DNA of 7,060 nucleotides. Origin: an uncultured Oscillospiraceae bacterium. GTDB lineage: Bacteria; Bacillota; Clostridia; Oscillospirales; Oscillospiraceae. This document shows, piece by piece, positions 6,154 to 7,060 of the stretch. The notes beneath the pieces were generated by a model that worked only from the letters and a program-made list of their open reading frames with translations, made no database searches and was not told where the DNA came from. The position numbers and the translations under genes were made by a program. The first letter of the stretch is position 1; every line of letters starts with the position of its first letter. Where the stretch lies: the NCBI GenBank assembly GCA_934569425.1, contig CAKTKM010000078.1:1-7060 (forward strand), written 5' to 3'.

Positions 6154-6648
6154 ATGAAACGTACCATTTTTCTGTGCGCGGCGCTTGTCTGCGCGGCCGT
6201 TCTTACGGTTCTTTCCCTGAAAAATGCGGAGCAGAAGGAAGCGTACCTCTATGCCCTGAAGGGACTTTCCTATCAGGCTGAACTCTGCATATCTGATGCG
6301 GGAGCAGGCAATGCGGATGCCTATGAACAGCATTATGCCTCGTTTCTGAAAAGTGTGGGTGCTGTGCAGCAGGCGCAGTGGGGCATCCACGGGGGCGGTT
6401 CGGAGAAAGCCCGTGAGTATTTGTCCCGTGCATCCTATATCGACAGCCTTTTGTCCGGCCCCGCCCTGCCGGAGGATCCCGCGGAGTTCGGGCTTGCAAA
6501 GCGGTACTTTGAGATCTTATCCCACAGCCTGACAAATGCGGATTCCCTTGGAAAGCTGACGAAGCGTCTTGATGCCGACAAAGACGCGGCGGAGTGGGTC
6601 ACAGAGCATCAGGCGTATGCCGGGATCTCCCCTGCGCAAACGGGCTGA
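6154..6648 (+). CDS. Unrecognised small exported or membrane-anchored protein
   Basis: A 164-residue protein with an N-terminal membrane segment or signal peptide, MKRTIFLCAALVCAAVLTV, and a predicted mostly helical remainder rich in Ala, Glu and Leu. The N-terminal segment has no clear lipobox, so it may stay as an anchor. I do not recognise a family. ATG 6154 is preferred because GAGGT (6141-6145) lies 8 bases before it; ATG 6139 is possible but has only GAGGGG 12 bases away, and an in-frame ATG at 6082 adds residues unlike a signal peptide. Its base composition (about 50% GC in a sample) and more mixed third positions differ from the genes to the left, which suggests a separate origin. It stands alone, with a candidate -10 at 6025-6030 and a terminator at 6695-6725. 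Confidence 0.7.
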   Translation: MKRTIFLCAALVCAAVLTVLSLKNAEQKEAYLYALKGLSYQAELCISDAGAGNADAYEQHYASFLKSVGAVQQAQWGIHGGGSEKAREYLSRASYIDSLLSGPALPEDPAEFGLAKRYFEILSHSLTNADSLGKLTKRLDADKDAAEWVTEHQAYAGISPAQTG

Positions 6649-6675
6649 CGCAGGCTGCTTCGTTGCGGGAAAGCC

Positions 6676-6691
6676 GCTTTCGTGAGAAAGC
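6676..6691 (+). repeat. Small hairpin with an alternative pairing before the terminator
   Basis: GCTTTC (6676-6681) and GAAAGC (6686-6691) pair around a GTGA loop. An upstream GAAAG (6669-6673) can instead pair with CTTTC (6677-6681), so the two folds exclude each other. This is visible in the sequence; any function is unproven. Confidence 0.3.
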
Positions 6692-6694
6692 ATA

Positions 6695-6725
6695 AAACGC
6701 CGTGATCCTTTTGATCACGGCGTTT
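6695..6725. terminator. Two-way intrinsic terminator between convergent genes
   Basis: AAACGCCGTGATC (6695-6707) and GATCACGGCGTTT (6713-6725) form a perfect 13-bp stem around a CTTTT loop. On the minus strand the stem runs into TTTT, a good tail for the gene at 6715-6870. On the plus strand the tail is only TTT, but the stem would still serve the gene ending at 6648. Confidence 0.8.
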
Positions 6726-6870
6726 CTGGCACCCCCGGCCGGACTCTAACTGGCGGTATACCGCTTAGAAAGCACGGTGGTAACTCATACATCGTTAATC
6801 TCAGTCCTTCACGACTCTCGTAGTACACCGAATTACACAGTCTTCGGGGAGTGATTTCTTCATTCGACAT
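6715..6870 (-). CDS. Possible 51-residue protein, unknown function
   Basis: The minus strand has ATG at 6870-6868 with GGAGA (6878-6882) 7 bases upstream, and a frame of 51 codons starting MSNEEITPRRLCNSVYYES. It continues with LTMYELPPCFLSGIPPV and ends at a TGA lying inside the terminator stem. The frame extends upstream to an ATG at 6918, but the ribosome site favours 6870. TTA, AGA, ATA and CTA codons are common, unlike the GC-rich genes on the left, which fits a mobile element. TATAAT at 6974-6979 could be its -10. I recognise no family. Against it: the gene is short, and its last third coincides with a tRNA-like stretch, so the C-terminus may be fortuitous. Confidence 0.45.
   Translation of the reverse strand: MSNEEITPRRLCNSVYYESREGLRLTMYELPPCFLSGIPPVRVRPGVPETP
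6727..6776 (-). other. tRNA-like 3' half (anticodon TCT), possible attachment-site remnant
   Basis: Read on the minus strand, the pieces fall in tRNA order and size. There is a 7-base anticodon loop TTTCTAA (6765-6771, anticodon TCT for Arg) and a 5-base variable loop. A T-arm GCCAG/CCGGC encloses the 7-base loop TTAGAGT. CGGGGGT, G and CCA (6727-6737) follow as acceptor strand, discriminator and tail. It is not a working tRNA: the 5' half is absent, the outer anticodon-stem pairs fail, the T-stem has an A-C mismatch, and the T-loop lacks TTC. Integrative elements often carry the 3' half of a target tRNA at one end, which is the suggested origin. A 12-base palindrome at 6753-6764 and the overlapping small frame are competing explanations. 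Confidence 0.35.
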
Positions 6871-6911
6871 TGTTGATTCTCCGCTATATCTGCTGGTATT
6901 TCGTAGTGCAA

Positions 6912-6928
6912 TTAGCAAAATGTTAGCA
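6912..6928 (+). repeat. TTAGCA direct repeat at 11-base spacing
   Basis: TTAGCA occurs at 6912-6917 and 6923-6928, so the copies are one helical turn apart in AT-rich DNA. Such pairs can be protein-binding sites near element ends, but two six-base copies in AT-rich sequence may be chance. Confidence 0.25.
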
Positions 6929-6973
6929 GTTTTACAGTGGAGTCAAAATCTAAATCAGTAGGTTCACTTTCAG

Positions 6974-6979
6974 ATTATA
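6974..6979 (-). promoter_or_regulatory. Consensus -10 facing left in the AT-rich gap
   Basis: The minus strand reads TATAAT, with TTCCAT 17 bases upstream (6997-7002) as a weak -35. Transcription would start about 97 bases before the ATG at 6870. The same DNA must also hold the promoter of the rightward gene at 7023, for which I find no clear hexamers. Confidence 0.4.
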
Positions 6980-7022
6980 GTATAGAACCATCATAGATGG
7001 AAGTATTATTTTGGAGGTTTCC

Positions 7023-7060
7023 ATGTCAGAATATACACTTGAGATCAAACAGATCGTAGA
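7023..7060 (+). CDS. Start of a gene resembling a conserved Firmicute integrative-element protein (cut by right edge)
   Basis: ATG 7023 has the strong ribosome site GGAGGT at 7013-7018. Only 12 codons are visible: MSEYTLEIKQIV. From memory, proteins starting this way, continuing with a segment like DYPRCRIYR, recur in integrative and conjugative elements of gut Clostridia and resemble helix-turn-helix or replication-initiator-type proteins. That identification rests on very few residues. AT-richer codons than in the host genes support a mobile origin. Confidence 0.6.
   Translation, partial: MSEYTLEIKQIV

Larger units (their letters stand above)
6727..7060. mobile_element. Probable edge of an integrated element (boundary approximate)
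   Basis: Three signs coincide: GC falls sharply (about 33% at 6901-6960 against about 68% at 1681-1740), a tRNA 3'-half-like stretch lies at 6727-6776, and the gene entering at 7023 has an N-terminus I associate with Firmicute integrative and conjugative elements. No integrase, inverted repeat or exact boundary can be seen in the window. Confidence 0.4.

Noticed and set aside
5962..6390. 142-codon minus-strand frame over the gap before 6154
   Set aside because: It has no recognisable protein features, no convincing ribosome site, and overlaps the better-supported plus-strand gene.
6727..6800. Functional tRNA gene on the minus strand
   Set aside because: No 5' acceptor or D-arm sequence is present, outer anticodon-stem pairs fail, and the T-loop is not TTC-type.
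1..7060. CRISPR array, rRNA genes, riboswitch or transposase
   Set aside because: I found no regularly spaced repeats, rRNA sequence, recognisable aptamer or transposase frame by reading.

Overview
The window looks like chromosome of a GC-rich, gut-type Firmicute, probably in or near the Oscillospiraceae/Ruminococcaceae. This is an inference from purine-rich Shine-Dalgarno sites, CTG/CGG/GCG-heavy codon use, a DUF5662 gene, a clostripain-type lipoprotein and an AgrA/AgrC-like two-component pair. Hand counts on 60-base samples give about 68% GC at 1681-1740, 50% at 6301-6360 and 33% at 6901-6960, so the right end has a clearly different composition.

Layout. (1) 1-377, minus strand: the start of a DUF5662-family gene running off the left edge. 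(2) 378-541: a divergent promoter region with a near-consensus SigA promoter facing right. (3) 542-2583: a LytTR-domain response regulator and an overlapping GHKL-type membrane histidine kinase. (4) 2584-2738: an intergenic region with two 11-base imperfect direct repeats 21 bp apart, the geometry expected of a LytTR-regulator site, upstream of a -10 element that lacks a good -35. (5) 2739-5822: a divergent LemA-family membrane protein, a 645-residue clostripain-family (C11) lipoprotein protease with its His/Cys pair intact, and a small acidic lipoprotein. The set ends at a long hairpin at 5925-5966. (6) 6154-6648: an unrecognised small secreted or anchored protein of intermediate GC. (7) 6695-7060: a two-way terminator, a possible 51-residue minus-strand gene, a stretch matching the 3' half of a tRNA (anticodon TCT), AT-rich sequence, and the first 12 codons of a gene whose N-terminus resembles a protein recurring in Firmicute integrative elements. 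The right end is probably the edge of an integrated element.

How the genes may work together. The best reading is a sensor pair (AgrC/AgrA-like but with no AgrB or AgrD visible) made from a strong constitutive promoter. Its regulator would bind the repeats at 2591-2622 and switch on a cell-surface operon of LemA protein, secreted cysteine protease and small lipoprotein. The genes and motifs are read from the sequence; the regulatory link is inference.
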